Of a DNA stretch of 64,000 nt, positions 34,331-45,690 are shown in pieces; within the stretch, counting starts at the first letter, position 1; each line of letters starts with the position of its first letter. The notes beneath the pieces are model-generated. The model saw only the letters and a list, made by a program, of their open reading frames with translations, ran no database searches and was not told where the DNA came from. The DNA is from Molanna angustata (taxonomy: Eukaryota; Arthropoda; Insecta; Trichoptera; Molannidae), in contig OY754974.1 of NCBI GenBank assembly GCA_963576475.1, forward strand, positions 12,029,237 through 12,093,236. The letters run 5' to 3'. A program made the translations under genes and the position numbers.

Positions 34331-36079
34331 TTCTTAATTCAGCTATCCATTCATCACACTTTCATATACGTCATCTGATATAACACACACAATTTTTCTT
34401 AAGATTATTTTAACATATACAGAACACTTATTTACATATAATTACACTATTTAAGTCCCAACTTTTGTCTTTTCTCACCGCTTACATTTATATTATCTTA
34501 CCAAGTAACTTATACAACTAGTTATTTCTTATTCTTAGCTTAATAGTTCTTAACGATTACACTTATTAACTAAATCTTACTCACTATTTCGCTTATTTTA
34601 TGTACTACAAATTTACTAGTTCTGGTACGCACGTGTCTTTTCACTGTTTACACCTCTTTATGTACTTCCTCTTTCACACTTTGCTTCGCTTCCTCACTTC
34701 ACTGCGTAGCACTTTTACCTGGACAGAGTCATTTTTTGTCTTAAGCAGGGCATGTCACTTTGAGAGAAGGTTATCTATCGGGCAACCCGAGACAGGATAA
34801 TTTACGGGTACTTTTCAGGAAACCATTCCACAGTCGCTCCCGTTCATCTACTGCGGTATGTTTTTAGTAATGTATTCCTTTTTCCAGCCGATCGTGTAAA
34901 AATTGGTTTTTTCCTTGTCCACTGATTTATCTTCTAATTATTTCAAAAATGGCATCGTATCATGGCATATTGTTCCCACCCATACTGTCATACTAATTGT
35001 CCGTCTTTTTTCTGGGGTCAGTCGCACTTAATTAATTATTAAAATATTTCATGTACTGGAATACGATATATTTGACGTTATCTTATTCCTTTGAGGTTTG
35101 ACCAGAATTGTATAATTGAAAATAGACGTGTCCATTTTTCGTATATAGCCTGTTTTTTTAAGTCACGTTCAAAACTTTATAATAATCAAAATGAAGTATT
35201 GAGGAAGTGATTTGTTTTTTTTTTTCAATATTCCTGGTGGAATATTCTGGAGAAGACAACCCTTTTTGTGGAAAGAAGTTTAAGGAAGATAGAAATAATA
35301 CAAAAGTAGGTAAGTTTGTTCTGGTGAACCCTTAAAAAGGAGATATCTCTCTGAACGTCACAAAGAATAGTTGTTGGACAAGAGCAAACAAAAGTTAATC
35401 AAAGACTTAAAAGTTTGGAAAAGGTAGCAAAGCCAATAAGTTAACAAAACGCTTGAAATAATAAAAGAAATACTTTATATATAAGTTTCACAAGAATCTT
35501 TTTATATCGTCAAGATCCATTTTGATAAATCAGACGTAATAGACGAAATTGAATAAAATGTCGCTAAAACGTGTGTGTTTTAGCAAAATTGACATATTAT
35601 ATTTTGATTATTTTTAAAACATTAACATTTCATTTGGTGTTTACTTTTTTTTATATAGTATAGGTATTTAATTCCGAATTTTTAAATATAATTCAAATTT
35701 TTTATTGAAAATATTTTATATTATTGTATTTTTTTTTATTTATATTATGTGTTGTATTTTTGGATTTTAAAATGTATCTAATAAATATACAGGTAATTAG
35801 TAACAAAGTTGTTAATGGAGAGGGGCAGAGAAGAATGTGAGAGGGATCTTACTCATGTTTTGAAATGACGGATCTCCACTCACGTCCTAATATCAACCAA
35901 CACACGTACATACAAGAAATTGCCATTAGGCAATAAGCCCGCCAGTGTACTAATTATATGTACAAGAAGATTCAAATCAATAAATACAATACGCACGAAC
36001 TAAATTTTGACTGACTAAATACTTGCATAGCTACTCATTTTGAATAGCTATTGCCTCGGAACAGGCTTTTGCCTAGTGA
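34331..36079. other. AT-rich stretch; possible RTE leader and LINE tail
   Basis: 34331-34860 may be 5' leader of the RTE. At 35916-35955 'aagaaattgccattaggcaa' and 'cccgccagtgta' match a LINE/SINE tail motif seen elsewhere. No gene seen. Confidence 0.4.
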
Positions 36080-37160
36080 GGAAAAATATCCAAGTACTGG
36101 ATATATTTCTGGGAAGGTCCGATGCTGTTCTTCCCCCACCACCACCCGTTCTGCTTATGGGGACTAATAACGGCCCCTTGCAAAACTCTGAAAGAACACA
36201 TAAAGAACATACGAAGAGTCCGGAGAACTCTAAAACCTTGCAGACACTGCACTTAATGTGCCAAAGAGAGCTAATCATGTTGAAACAACTGGCTCACTGC
36301 TCAGTGATAGTGAAGATAATAGTGAACCGAATTTAAGACAGAAAGTCTTGAAAGCCCTAAAGTTGCTCTTCGTGGCTACAAGGTCCGCATGTCCAATGGG
36401 TCCAAAGAAATTCCCTCGGACATCGTCGTAGAGTTCTCGTCGGAATGTTGACACGGAGAAGTTAGTGCATTCCCATAGGATATGCTCAGAAGTCTGTTCA
36501 GGGTTATCACAAAGCTGACATGAGGACGAATCGGATAAGTGAAAACGAAAGAGATAACTTTTGAAACTGCCGTGTCCAGTAAGGAATTGCGTGGTCCAAT
36601 AATCAGGAACAATCCACGAGGAAAAAATTCGAGTCCTCACATCAGGAAGAAATAAAAATGTCAGTCTGCCCACGGAAGAAGAAGACCAGCGACGTTGCCA
36701 AGCATCTAAAAGAGAACTCCGGGCCAAGTTCTCAATCTCTCCACGAACTGTGGGTAAATTTACAGGTGGGAGAGAAACACCACCCAAAATTGAGCTTCGA
36801 CCTCTATACAGGTTGTGAATTGAAGCTCGTCGCTGTGTTTCCAGATCAAGGGGAGCCATACCTGTGAGAATAGAAAGTGTGTCGGTAGCGCAGGTTCTGT
36901 AAGCCTTTGCTTAAGCTATTAGAGCGAAGCGCTGTCCAGAAAGCAGCAGACGTCTAATGTATTGGGTTTCACAACGATGAGCCCAACAAGGAGCGGCATA
37001 ACACATAATACTCAGAAAGGTAGCGTTGTAAAACAGTCTTGCTACTGGAAATTTAAGGCCCCAACTATCTCGAGCAAGACGTGAAATCTTTTGGAAGGCT
37101 ATTTTTGCACTATCGGATACAGCACGAACATGGTATTGGAAAGTTAGGCCTCTATAATAG
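36080..37160 (-). pseudogene. R1-like LINE, C-terminal ORF and 3' UTR
   Basis: Minus-strand translation starting near 37160 gives the end of the reverse transcriptase region ('KIAFQKISRLARDSWGLK', 'LSIMCYAAPCWAHRCE'), one in-frame TAA near 36914, then 'ILTGMAPLDLETQRRA' and an open 194-codon frame (36275-36859). The latter holds 'TQFLTGHGSFKSYLFRF' followed by the Cys-Cys-His-Cys zinc knuckle 'CQLCDNPEQTSEHILWEC', the characteristic C-terminus of R1/LOA/I-type LINEs. The catalytic YADD part and the endonuclease are absent. The untranslated end (36130-36275) matches two fragments at 18225-18650. Confidence 0.85.
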
Positions 37161-37456
37161 TACCTACTCGCTGGTGACTTGCGAGTTTAATCGTCACACC
37201 CGCTTGATTCTCGAGCAATATGCACAAGGACAAGTACCTAATATTGATATATTATACTTGTATTGTATTATTATTGTTAATATTGTTATGTTATTATGGC
37301 TTATGTAATTATTTAGAGACTCTGTCTAGTGAAGCAGTTATCATTGATATATTTTATTTGTAATTTTATGTTTTAATTGAATAACTAAATATTTATTTTG
37401 AATCTGCAATCGGAATTTTTTTATTAATGTTGTTCAATTGAAATAACGAAATAAAA

Positions 37457-38257
37457 CTAGTTGCATGTAACACATGAGATCCAACTGTCGATAGCGATAG
37501 TGTGTATTAGTTGAAGAATAAGTTCCAAACTATAAACCCATAAATACAAATTATTTAATATTTAAAGATATTTGGTTTTCTATACAACACATGTACCTAG
37601 GTATGTATGTCAAGTTAGGATAGTATGGAGGTCAGTCCTTTGATCCTACCCAGAATATGAAAACAGCATGATGGTATGTATGTTTATTTGGAGATTAGTA
37701 TCAAACTATTAAGGCTTTTTAGATATTGTGTGTAGGCGACTGCCATACAAATTGTATGAAGCAATGTCGTCACTAAATTCAATTGTTAAAAAAAAATTGA
37801 GAACTGCCTATATTTCCAAAGTTTTTAAAAATTTGAAAAAAGCTGAAACACCCCAACTAGATAATTTAATTTTCTATAAAAAATATTATAATTGTACTAG
37901 TACATCTCAATATTTTCATGACAATTTTTATAAAAATTGAATTTAGTGACGACATCGCTTCATACAATTTGTATAGCAGTCGCCTGCACACAATATCTAA
38001 GAAGACTTAATAGTTTGATACTAATCTCCAAACATACATACATACCATCATGCTGTTTTCATATAACGGGTAGGATCAAAGGACTGACCTCCATACTATC
38101 CTATCTTGACATACATACCTACATGTGTTGTATAGAAAACAAAATATCTTAAAATATTCAATAATTTGTATTAACGGGTTTATAGTTTGGTACTTATTCT
38201 TCAACTATACATACTATCGCTATCGACAGTTGGATCTCATGTGTTACATGCAACTAG
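37457..38257. mobile_element. Family 1 copy c: palindrome of two 3' halves
   Basis: Both ends carry the Family 1 3' terminus: CTAGTTGCATG at 37457 and CATGCAACTAG ending at 38257, each flanked outside by T when read outwards. The two arms (about 350 bp, with 'gttccaaactataaaccc', 'gtcagtcctttgatcctacc', 'cagcatgatggtatgtatgt') mirror each other around an AT-rich centre near 37800-37910. No 5' end (TCCAACTGTCGATTCG) and no GT microsatellite are present. Confidence 0.8.
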
Positions 38258-38662
38258 TGTTATATGAGTGATTTTATTCATAATATGTTTTTTCAATAAA
38301 TATTGATTTTTAATATTTTTTAACTTTTATCTCTATCTAAATCTCTAAGCAACTATAGAGGCCGACCAAGAAAGAGCTACATATGCACATATACCAGGTG
38401 ATCGACGACATGTGCTGTAGTAGCTACGTGGAGATGAAGAGGCTGATAGAGGACAGGTCGAAGTCGAGTAGAAGAGAGGCAGCCGTAGCTGTTACAAACC
38501 AATCCCAGGATTGAAACTGATAAGAAGAGAATAATCTCTAAGCACGTCTATGTTTACATTGTAATTTCTTTATAGGATATATTGTGATTGCGCACATATA
38601 ATTCAAATTTATTATTTATAAAACAAAAATATGTACGTGTGATGTGTAATTGTATTTTCTAT
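38258..38662 (+). pseudogene. LINE C-terminal scrap (38355-38515) in AT-rich DNA
   Basis: Plus-strand frames give 'RGRPRKSYICTYTR', a frameshift near 38394, then 'VIDDMCCSSYVEMKRLIEDR' and 'REAAVAVTNQSQD' followed by a stop. This is the last ~50 residues of an RTE-type LINE protein ('GRPK..ylkqi...v....Y.eMKr.aeDR..Wr'). The rest is featureless. Confidence 0.6.
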
Positions 38663-38906
<244 letters not shown>

Positions 38907-38908
38907 TA

Positions 38909-39079
38909 GATGGGCCTGTGGCAGAGCGGTTAGCGCGCTGGGTTAGTAATCCAGTGGTCGCGAGTTCGAATCCTGCCTCGACCGATTTCGTTCACCTATA
39001 GTACAAATATTTATTTGATTATTTTAGGGAACGTAGGAAGATGTATATGTACTTGTTTAACAAGGACATATTCATTTTT
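38909..39079 (+). mobile_element. SINE-A copy 4, best preserved
   Basis: Complete tRNA-like head ('gtggcagagcggttagcgc', anticodon-like loop TTAGTAA, B box 'gagttcgaatcc'), body 'gaccgatttcgttcacctat' and tail 'atgtacttgtttaacaagga' ending in a T/A-rich run. About 170 bp. Confidence 0.9.
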
Positions 39080-39514
39080 TTATAAAAAAAAAAATAATAA
39101 AATAAATATGGAACACAATATTCTTTGGTATGAGTAAATTTAACATGACTTTAAGGCAAAAGATATTTATTTATCCGTATGTATGAAAGGCATTTTCTAA
39201 TGGTCTTATTAAATTCCTTGCAGCAATGTTCGCACCAGTTCACTAAAACCTTTTCCACATAAACCATGGGCTCAAGAGGACTAATGGCAGAACTTTGGAT
39301 CCAACGCCGATATGTATGTGAGAGGATTAATTCATGTATTGTCATGATGGTGGATTATCTATTGTATATTTAGTTATTGTATGAAATATTACGGAGAAAT
39401 CCATTCGTAGAAGAGCACTGAACAAAACCGAATAATAGAGTCAGAAGGTAATAGGAAAACTTGAAAAAAAGTGAATTTAAATAAAAAAAAATTGTCATTT
39501 TTAGATACAATTTT
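39080..39514. other. Non-coding stretch
   Basis: No gene seen; short frames lack motifs. Confidence 0.5.
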
Positions 39515-39700
39515 AATTGAAGTACGACAAGTGCGTGTATGCTCATACACTAGTCTCGTCTCACCTAAAAAGGCACCACATTCAGAATGGGTGGTGTACC
39601 TCATTGCTGGACTTTGTGAGATGTTATTTTGCTTGTTGTTGCATACACGCATGCGTCGTACTTCCTTTAATGTTATGCACACCTGTCGCTGGTAACCTAC
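39515..39700 (-). repeat. Family 3 repeat, reverse copy
   Basis: Reverse complement matches 28315-28505: 'aataacatctcacaaagtcc', 'agcaatgaggtacaccaccc', 'gaatgtggtgcctttttagg' and 'gagacgagactagtgta'. Confidence 0.6.
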
Positions 39701-39775
39701 CCCAGATTGTGGGATATGCCGTGATGGTGTGAATGAATGAATAATCGAATTATGAAAAATATAGACCAGGAAATA

Positions 39776-39850
39776 CAAATCTCGCGTATCTTGGCTTGAG
39801 ACTATTTCGATATGTTAAGAGAAATAAATTGTCTTGAACAAATCGACAGT
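39776..39850 (-). mobile_element. Family 1 copy f, 5' end only
   Basis: Ends 'caaatcgacagt' with the same 5'-end hairpin and 'cgcgtatcttggcttgagac' as the copies at 43224 and 44825. Confidence 0.65.
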
Positions 39851-40855
39851 AATATTTATTTTATTTTATGAATTTTTATTTTTTTTTAATTATCTATTTT
39901 ATTTTACTATTAATTATTTTATTAATTTTAAAAATGTTCTTGTTTGCTGTTGTATAATATGTTAACCCATCGGTTTTAATAATGGGAATATGTATGGTCA
40001 ATTAGTTTATTGATGAACAATTCTTGCGAATCCTTCGACAAACTAAACTTACTATGTTGTGGTTGATGCTGGTGCTTAGACCTATAAAAAGATTCATATT
40101 ATTTCGATTTTATAATCGGATAACGCTAATCAAAATACTTGGTTGAGTTTGCTTGAGGATCAACAAAGTTCTTTATAGGAACTAATAAACATTCGATGGA
40201 ATGTAAGGAATGCGGACATGATTAAAAAGAAAATGTTTCCTTTGATGGGATGGGTAGGTATACCTGTATTTACGCTAGCTATTGAAATTACCCATGAATC
40301 TGTAATGAAAATTTTCAAAGCAAATCTTTACAAAATTATTGGATGAAGGAAATACACCCACATATTGGTTAATGCTTATTAAATTTAACGAACTTGAAAA
40401 GCCTTCAAAGAACTTAAAATTATAATCGATTTTATTTTACTTTAAAAACACTAAAGCTATCCATTAGATTTGATAAAAGTTATAAAATATAAATTTTTTA
40501 GCGAAGTTAGGTATTATCAAGCATTTATCAGTTGGTTATATCATCGTCTTTGATAATTTTCTTGTTAAAAAAAACTCACTTTGTGCATTCAATTAGAGGT
40601 ATATTTTTATTAATCAAATCCTCATTCTAATCATGAGAGATTAAGAATTAGGTTCATTAAAATACCTGATTGCCTCTCAAATCCAATCCATCCAAATATC
40701 TCTTAGGATAATAAATGATTTAAAATCCTATTGAAGGATTTATGTAACCACAATTTATGTATATGTAGGGCTGTCATACGTCCGTGATTCTCCGGATTTG
40801 TCCTAGTTTAGAGGGCGTCCTCGTAACCATGGACCGGGGATCGGGGGGCCTATAC
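39851..40855. other. AT-rich stretch; possible hAT-like end
   Basis: No gene seen. 'gtagggctgtcatacgtccg' near 40766 recalls the tips of insect hAT elements, but no partner end was found. Confidence 0.35.
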
Positions 40856-41433
40856 TGTCCTAACCTAAAAAAAAGGCCTTGGGCCTAGGTTGCGGCTCTA
40901 AGGGCCTAGGCAGTAAAGGCGCGGGTGGGCGGCCGACGCTGTTGTGCCCTCGTCAATTCTGTACTTAGAGAAGAGCAGGACGGACGCCTCTAGTCTCGCT
41001 CGGCAGTTACTCGTCAAACTGTGGCGAATGTTGTTGTGTGGTTCGGGCACACCGCCGGCGCAGACGTCGGGTCAGACATCCTGTGTTGACAACTAGACGT
41101 CAAATCTGACAGGTGATGATTGCGTCGAATGCCCCCGGTGTTAGCCCGCGGAACCTTCGGACGCCAACACGAGGACCGAGGGGTCGGGGTACAAGCCCCT
41201 CCGACTTGAAACGGAGTGTTCTTAGCGGCCGATTTCGAGACCAATCGGAGGCCCTGACGTGTGTGGTTGGATTCTCGGGGGCAGTGGTTGAACCCGATGG
41301 ATGGTGGATATTTTGTGTTTGTCCGATGTTGCGGCTGCGTCCGGTGGCGAACAGGGCCAATGGGCTCTATAGCGTCGCCGGCGTGGAAGTGGATCGCGAT
41401 TTCCCTCGATGTCCTAACCTAACCTAACCTAAC
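40856..41433 (+). repeat. GC-rich repeat flanked by TGTCCTAACCTAA
   Basis: A 541-bp GC-rich block (40869-41409) lies between two identical 13-base direct repeats, TGTCCTAACCTAA, at 40856-40868 and 41410-41422; the right one runs on as further CCTAA units to 41432. The block shares ordered motifs with 20040-20640 (reverse). CCTAA is the insect telomere-type repeat. Frames of 70-104 codons here have no motif. Confidence 0.7.
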
Positions 41434-42242
41434 CTTTCGCATTCATAATCGTAAGCCGCATACAATCTAACTCCAGCCCTGCAACATAGCCGACAACAGC
41501 CGGTGGGTGATTGAGTGAAGACAGCACCCTCAGTAATGAAGCCAAGGAAAAAGAAGATGAAACATACAATACTAAAATCAAAATCGGTTGACGTGGTCGA
41601 GCATTATTCGCCCATATAATCCTAATCTGAAGACATGTTTGTCGTACAGATTATAGAAGCCTTTACAAAATTGAAGATTTTAATGATTTTTTCTCGTGAG
41701 TCCTATCATCGAAACTCGATGTGTGATCTGAAACTAATATGTGTGATCACCTCTGAAGGACTTCCTTTCTATTAAAAAAGAATCATTCACTCGGACCATG
41801 TTGTATAGAGTTCTTATTGCTGAAGTACAAATTGAAGAGTTTGATAAATTTCTCATTGATCCCATGATCAGATCGAAACAAAATTTAAATAGGACCAATC
41901 GGAATATACCTCCTTTCTAACGAAAAAAAAAATCATCGAAATCGGACAACGTGATGAAACTTGAAAAATAATTGATAACATCCTCCGTTTACGGAAGTCG
42001 GTTAAAAAGAACTTGAACTCATTCAAATTAAAACTTGTTATAAATTGTAAAAACACATATGTAGGTACATAAAATAACAACTAATATCATTAAAAGACAG
42101 GAGAAATTAAATAAATAAGTAAATAAAATAATTTTACTAAATTTTGACCAGTATCAATTGTGTGTGGTGTCTTTAACAGTAAATAAACCAATGATATTTA
42201 ACACTGTTTATTTTATAATGATGATATATTTACATACATATA
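41434..42242. other. Non-coding stretch
   Basis: No gene or delimited repeat seen. Confidence 0.5.
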
Positions 42243-42515
42243 TGATAGCCTAGCGGTAAGGTTGTCGCCTCACATGCGGTTCGAATCCGGGCGTGGCACG
42301 CACCTCTGGATTTTTAAAAATCTATGTGCTGATTTATATCACTAGCTATGTGTAGCTATGATTCAATTTGTCTGGTTCCCCTTTCTAAGGGTTACGAAGG
42401 TCAGATGGCAGTCGCTTCAATGTAATAACCAGACTCGCCAATTCCAGGATTATGGTTAAAGCGTACCCCGAAAGAAACGGGACGAAAAGCGCTAAGGGGG
42501 AAAAAAATGATATAT
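42243..42515 (+). mobile_element. SINE-C, complete copy
   Basis: tRNA-like head 'tagcctagcggtaagg' (A box) and 'GGTTCGAATCC' (B box), then a ~200-bp body: 'ttatatcactagctatgtgt', 'gtctggttcccctttctaag', 'gatggcagtcgcttcaatg', 'agactcgccaattccagga' and 'agcgctaagggggaaaaaa' end. A headless reverse copy is at 25275-25492. Confidence 0.85.
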
Positions 42516-42921
42516 TTACAATAATTATAACCACTTAATTTACTTAAATATTGCACGCGTATCATATACCGCTAATACCTAACCTAACATAGTGTGCACG
42601 CTTTCAAGGTTGAAATCAGAATAAACGAAGATTTACGACAACTAACGACATGACCAGATATTCACTGTCGTTGGGTTAATATGGATACCACATTGTGCCT
42701 CTGATTCTAGCTGAGACTGGTGATAGCGCTTAGGCGATTATACTCATTGTGGAATTTATATGTGTTTACATTTATATGTGTTTTACAATTCATGATCATG
42801 AACTACCACTGTTTACATGAGAAAACCTTAAAATTACTAAAACTTGTTACTTAATTTTTATTTACATTAAATAAATAGTTAAGGGTTTTGGATACCTAAA
42901 TTGAATAACCGAACTAGTTTT
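42516..42921. other. Non-coding stretch
   Basis: Nothing recognised. Confidence 0.5.
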
Positions 42922-43103
42922 GGGGGGCAAGTCCGGTCAATCGGTGAAATCAAAATCCTTATGTCATGGATGTAATTATCATATTTATGGAATTCTATAA
43001 TATCTTAAGATCTTATAGAACTCCATATAATAATAATTATATCCATGATATGGGTACATAATCATAAGGGTTTTGAATTCACCGTTTGCTCGGACTTGCC
43101 CCC
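42922..43103. mobile_element. Family 4 palindromic MITE, complete
   Basis: About 182 bp. Tips 'GGGGGGCAAGTCCGG' and 'CGGACTTGCCCCC' are inverted; the arms continue to pair through 'tcggtgaaatcaaaa', 'catggat' and 'ctataatatcttaag/atcttatag' to a centre near 43011. No coding capacity. A half copy lies at 22012-22124 and a tip-like motif at 56828. Confidence 0.8.
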
Positions 43104-43223
43104 TGATGAATTACATTTTTTTTATTCAATGTTGACTAAAGTTTTTTAGGAAACCAAAAATTTGTTTTTATTAAGATATCTACCAAAAAAGAGTTAACTC
43201 AGAAACTGAAAAGTGTATAATTT

Positions 43224-44282
43224 TCCAACTGTCGATTTGTTCAGGAGAACTTTGTTCTCTTAACATATCGACAATGTATCAAGCCAGAATACGCGAGAAT
43301 TGTATGGAGAGGTCTACTTTTTTCATGGATTTTCCAACTTTGAAGTCAAAAAAAACCAACTTAGAGGCTTCGCAGCATATATGTTCCATACACGGATTTA
43401 CTCAGAATTCGGAGTAGAACATTTCGTGTGTCTGTGTGTGTGTGTGTCTGTGTGTGTGTCTGTGTGTGTGTCTGTGTGTGTGTGTGTCTGTGTGTGTGTC
43501 TGTGTGTCCGTCCCCCCCTTATAACTTTTGATCCGCTCAATTTACAGAGCCTAAAATTTCAGAATATATAAACAGTTACAGGCCTACAAAACTTTTATAC
43601 TCGGAATTTTGAATTTTTGTTTCAGTCAGGGGTTATCAACTTTTGAATTTTTATTTTATTTTTCCATATATCTCAGAAACCATAAAAGCTAGAACGCTGA
43701 AAATTGGTACAAACATAGACAAATACAAAATCTCAAATCAGTTTTTTCAAAAAAATTCCAGGGTTTCTCAAACATTTTTTATTAAGAAAAATATTTTTTT
43801 TATGATAAATTTATGAGTTTAACTGCCTATATTTCCAAAACTTTTACAATTATCGAAAAAAGCCGAAACACCCCAACTAGATAATTTAATTTTCTATAAA
43901 AAATATTTACATTGTAGTAGAAGATCTCAATTTTTTTTTAACAATTTTTTTAAAAATTGAATTTAGTGACGACATCGCTTCATACATTTTGTATGGCAGT
44001 CGCCTATACACAATATGTAAGAAGACTTGATAGTTTGATACTTCATCTCCAAACATACATACATACCATCATGCAATTTGCATATTCTGGGTAGGAAAAA
44101 GGATCTTCCTCCATACTATCCTATCTTGACATACATACCTACATATATTATGTTGTATAGAAAACAAAATATCTGAAAATATTCAATATTTTGTATCTAT
44201 GGGTTTATAGTTTGGTACATATTCTTCAACTATACATACTATCGCTATCGACAGTTGGATCTCATGTGTTACATGCAACTAG
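43224..44282 (+). mobile_element. Family 1 copy d, full length 1059 bp
   Basis: Starts TCCAACTGTCGATTTG with a following hairpin half 'CATATCGACA', then 'agaggcttcgcagcatatat', the GT-rich tract at 43428-43507, a conserved 'cttttgatccgctcaattta' block, AT-rich body, and the 3' end with ATCGACAGTTGGA, hairpin CATGT-gtt-ACATG, CAACTAG and flanking T. No coding capacity. Confidence 0.8.
43428..43507 (+). repeat. GT-rich microsatellite inside Family 1 copy d
   Basis: TGTG units interrupted by regularly spaced TCTG, about 80 bp, at the same internal position as the tract of copy b. Confidence 0.9.
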
Positions 44283-44459
44283 TATTAAAATAATTTATTA
44301 GTGATGCTGTAGTTTAAATCGCATTTTTTTAAAAGGAATATGTTCATGTTTGTAGCAAGTACATCTACACTACCTACCTATTTATACAGTATTTCGGGGT
44401 TTTAGCTTATGTGATTGTTGAGATACATGGAAAAATAAGTAGAAAATTAAATATTTTTT

Positions 44460-44532
44460 ATCTTTGACTCCCGACAGGTAAAAAAAATCCAATGTTTGCG
44501 CATATGCAATAATAAAAATATTCGATTAGAAA
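44460..44532 (+). repeat. Family 2 end fragment
   Basis: 'tttgactcccgacaggtaaa' and 'aatccaatgtttgcgcatat' match the end of the Family 2 copies at 15785 and 23853. Confidence 0.65.
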
Positions 44533-44825
44533 ATTAAATGTTGGTAACCCCTGACTGAAACATAAGTTCACTTTATTTTGAAATTTTGGGCTCTGTGCAT
44601 CAAAAGTTATAAGAGGGGGACGGACACACACACAGGCATAATTATTGTTCTACACAGAATTCTGAATAGAACATATATTCTGCGAAGCCTCTAAGTTTGT
44701 TGTTTTTTGACTTCAAAGTAAAAAAAAAATTATAAACCTGTCCATACAAAACTCGCATATCTTGGCTTGATACTCTGTCGATATGTAAAGAGAAATAAAT
44801 TCTCTTGAACAAATCGACAGTTGGA
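44533..44825 (-). mobile_element. Family 1 copy e, 5' third
   Basis: On the minus strand it starts TCCAACTGTCGATTTG at 44825, has the 5'-end hairpin, 'agaggcttcgcagaatatat', a short GTGTGTGT tract and the 'aacttttgat' block, and stops in the AT-rich body. It directly abuts a Family 2 end fragment. Confidence 0.7.
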
Positions 44826-45404
44826 TAAGCTGCAGCATGCTAGGTACCCATATTCACAATTATTGAATAGGCAGTCGGCAGTTGTTGAGGAAATGTAAAA
44901 CTGTAAAGTGTAGCTGTAATCTCCCGAAATATTGTAAAAAAAAATAAAGTAAAAAATAATAAAAGGAATACCAGTCATAGATATGTCGTGTAATTATAAT
45001 TGTTAATTATTGTTATGCTTTGGTTTGTTTATTGCGACGTTGAATAAAGACGTAAGGAAATATTATAAATGAGACCGATTGAACTTGACATGATTTATAT
45101 GTCATTAAATATAAGGTCGTGAAAAGTTTCCTGAAAAGTTTGGTAACGTTAGAGGCTAACTGGTGTATAATATACACGTTAGTTTTAGGAAAACAATCGC
45201 CGGGGGTTGTTTGGTAAACGGAAGGAAGTACAATCTTTTGGGAAACTTGACCCAAAACGGTGAACATACAATGACAAGAGGTGAACTCTTTATAAAGTAG
45301 AACATAAACCTTCCTCTCGTACTATTAAGAACTTCCAGCAACAACAATCATATTAATAATATGTATACAATACGCTAAGCAAATAAGAGACCGGTATATT
45401 TTGT
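44826..45404. other. AT-rich stretch
   Basis: No gene seen. Confidence 0.5.
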
Positions 45405-45690
45405 TAAATTTACTGTTGTATAAAACGCTTTTGAGACGAGTATTTGAGTATGGAGCTGAGTGCTAGGTCCTGAGTAAACGAGACGAAAATGCGTTTCTGA
45501 TGCTGATGGAAGGAAGATGTTGAGTAAAATCTTCGGGCCTGTCTAATAACCATGAGCTGAAACGTATGTATGGTCAATGAGCCCGACATAGTAAGCCTCA
45601 GATGATTGGAAATCTCCAACGCATGAAGGAGATCCGAGTCCGGAAGAAAATTGTGAAGGTGGGTGGATGGTGTATAAAGGGACTTGAAAG
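45405..45690 (+). pseudogene. Heavily decayed LINE reverse transcriptase C-terminal region
   Basis: Plus-strand frames give 'LKRVFEYGAEC', stop, 'VLSKRDENAFLMLMEGRC', 'SNNHELKRMYGQ' and 'IGNLQRMKEIRVRKKI', which line up with the 'L.PV..YG.E.W.L...DE..L..FERK' and 'GHV.RM...R.PKK' regions of RTE-type proteins such as 16222-16884. Several stops and indels. Confidence 0.5.
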
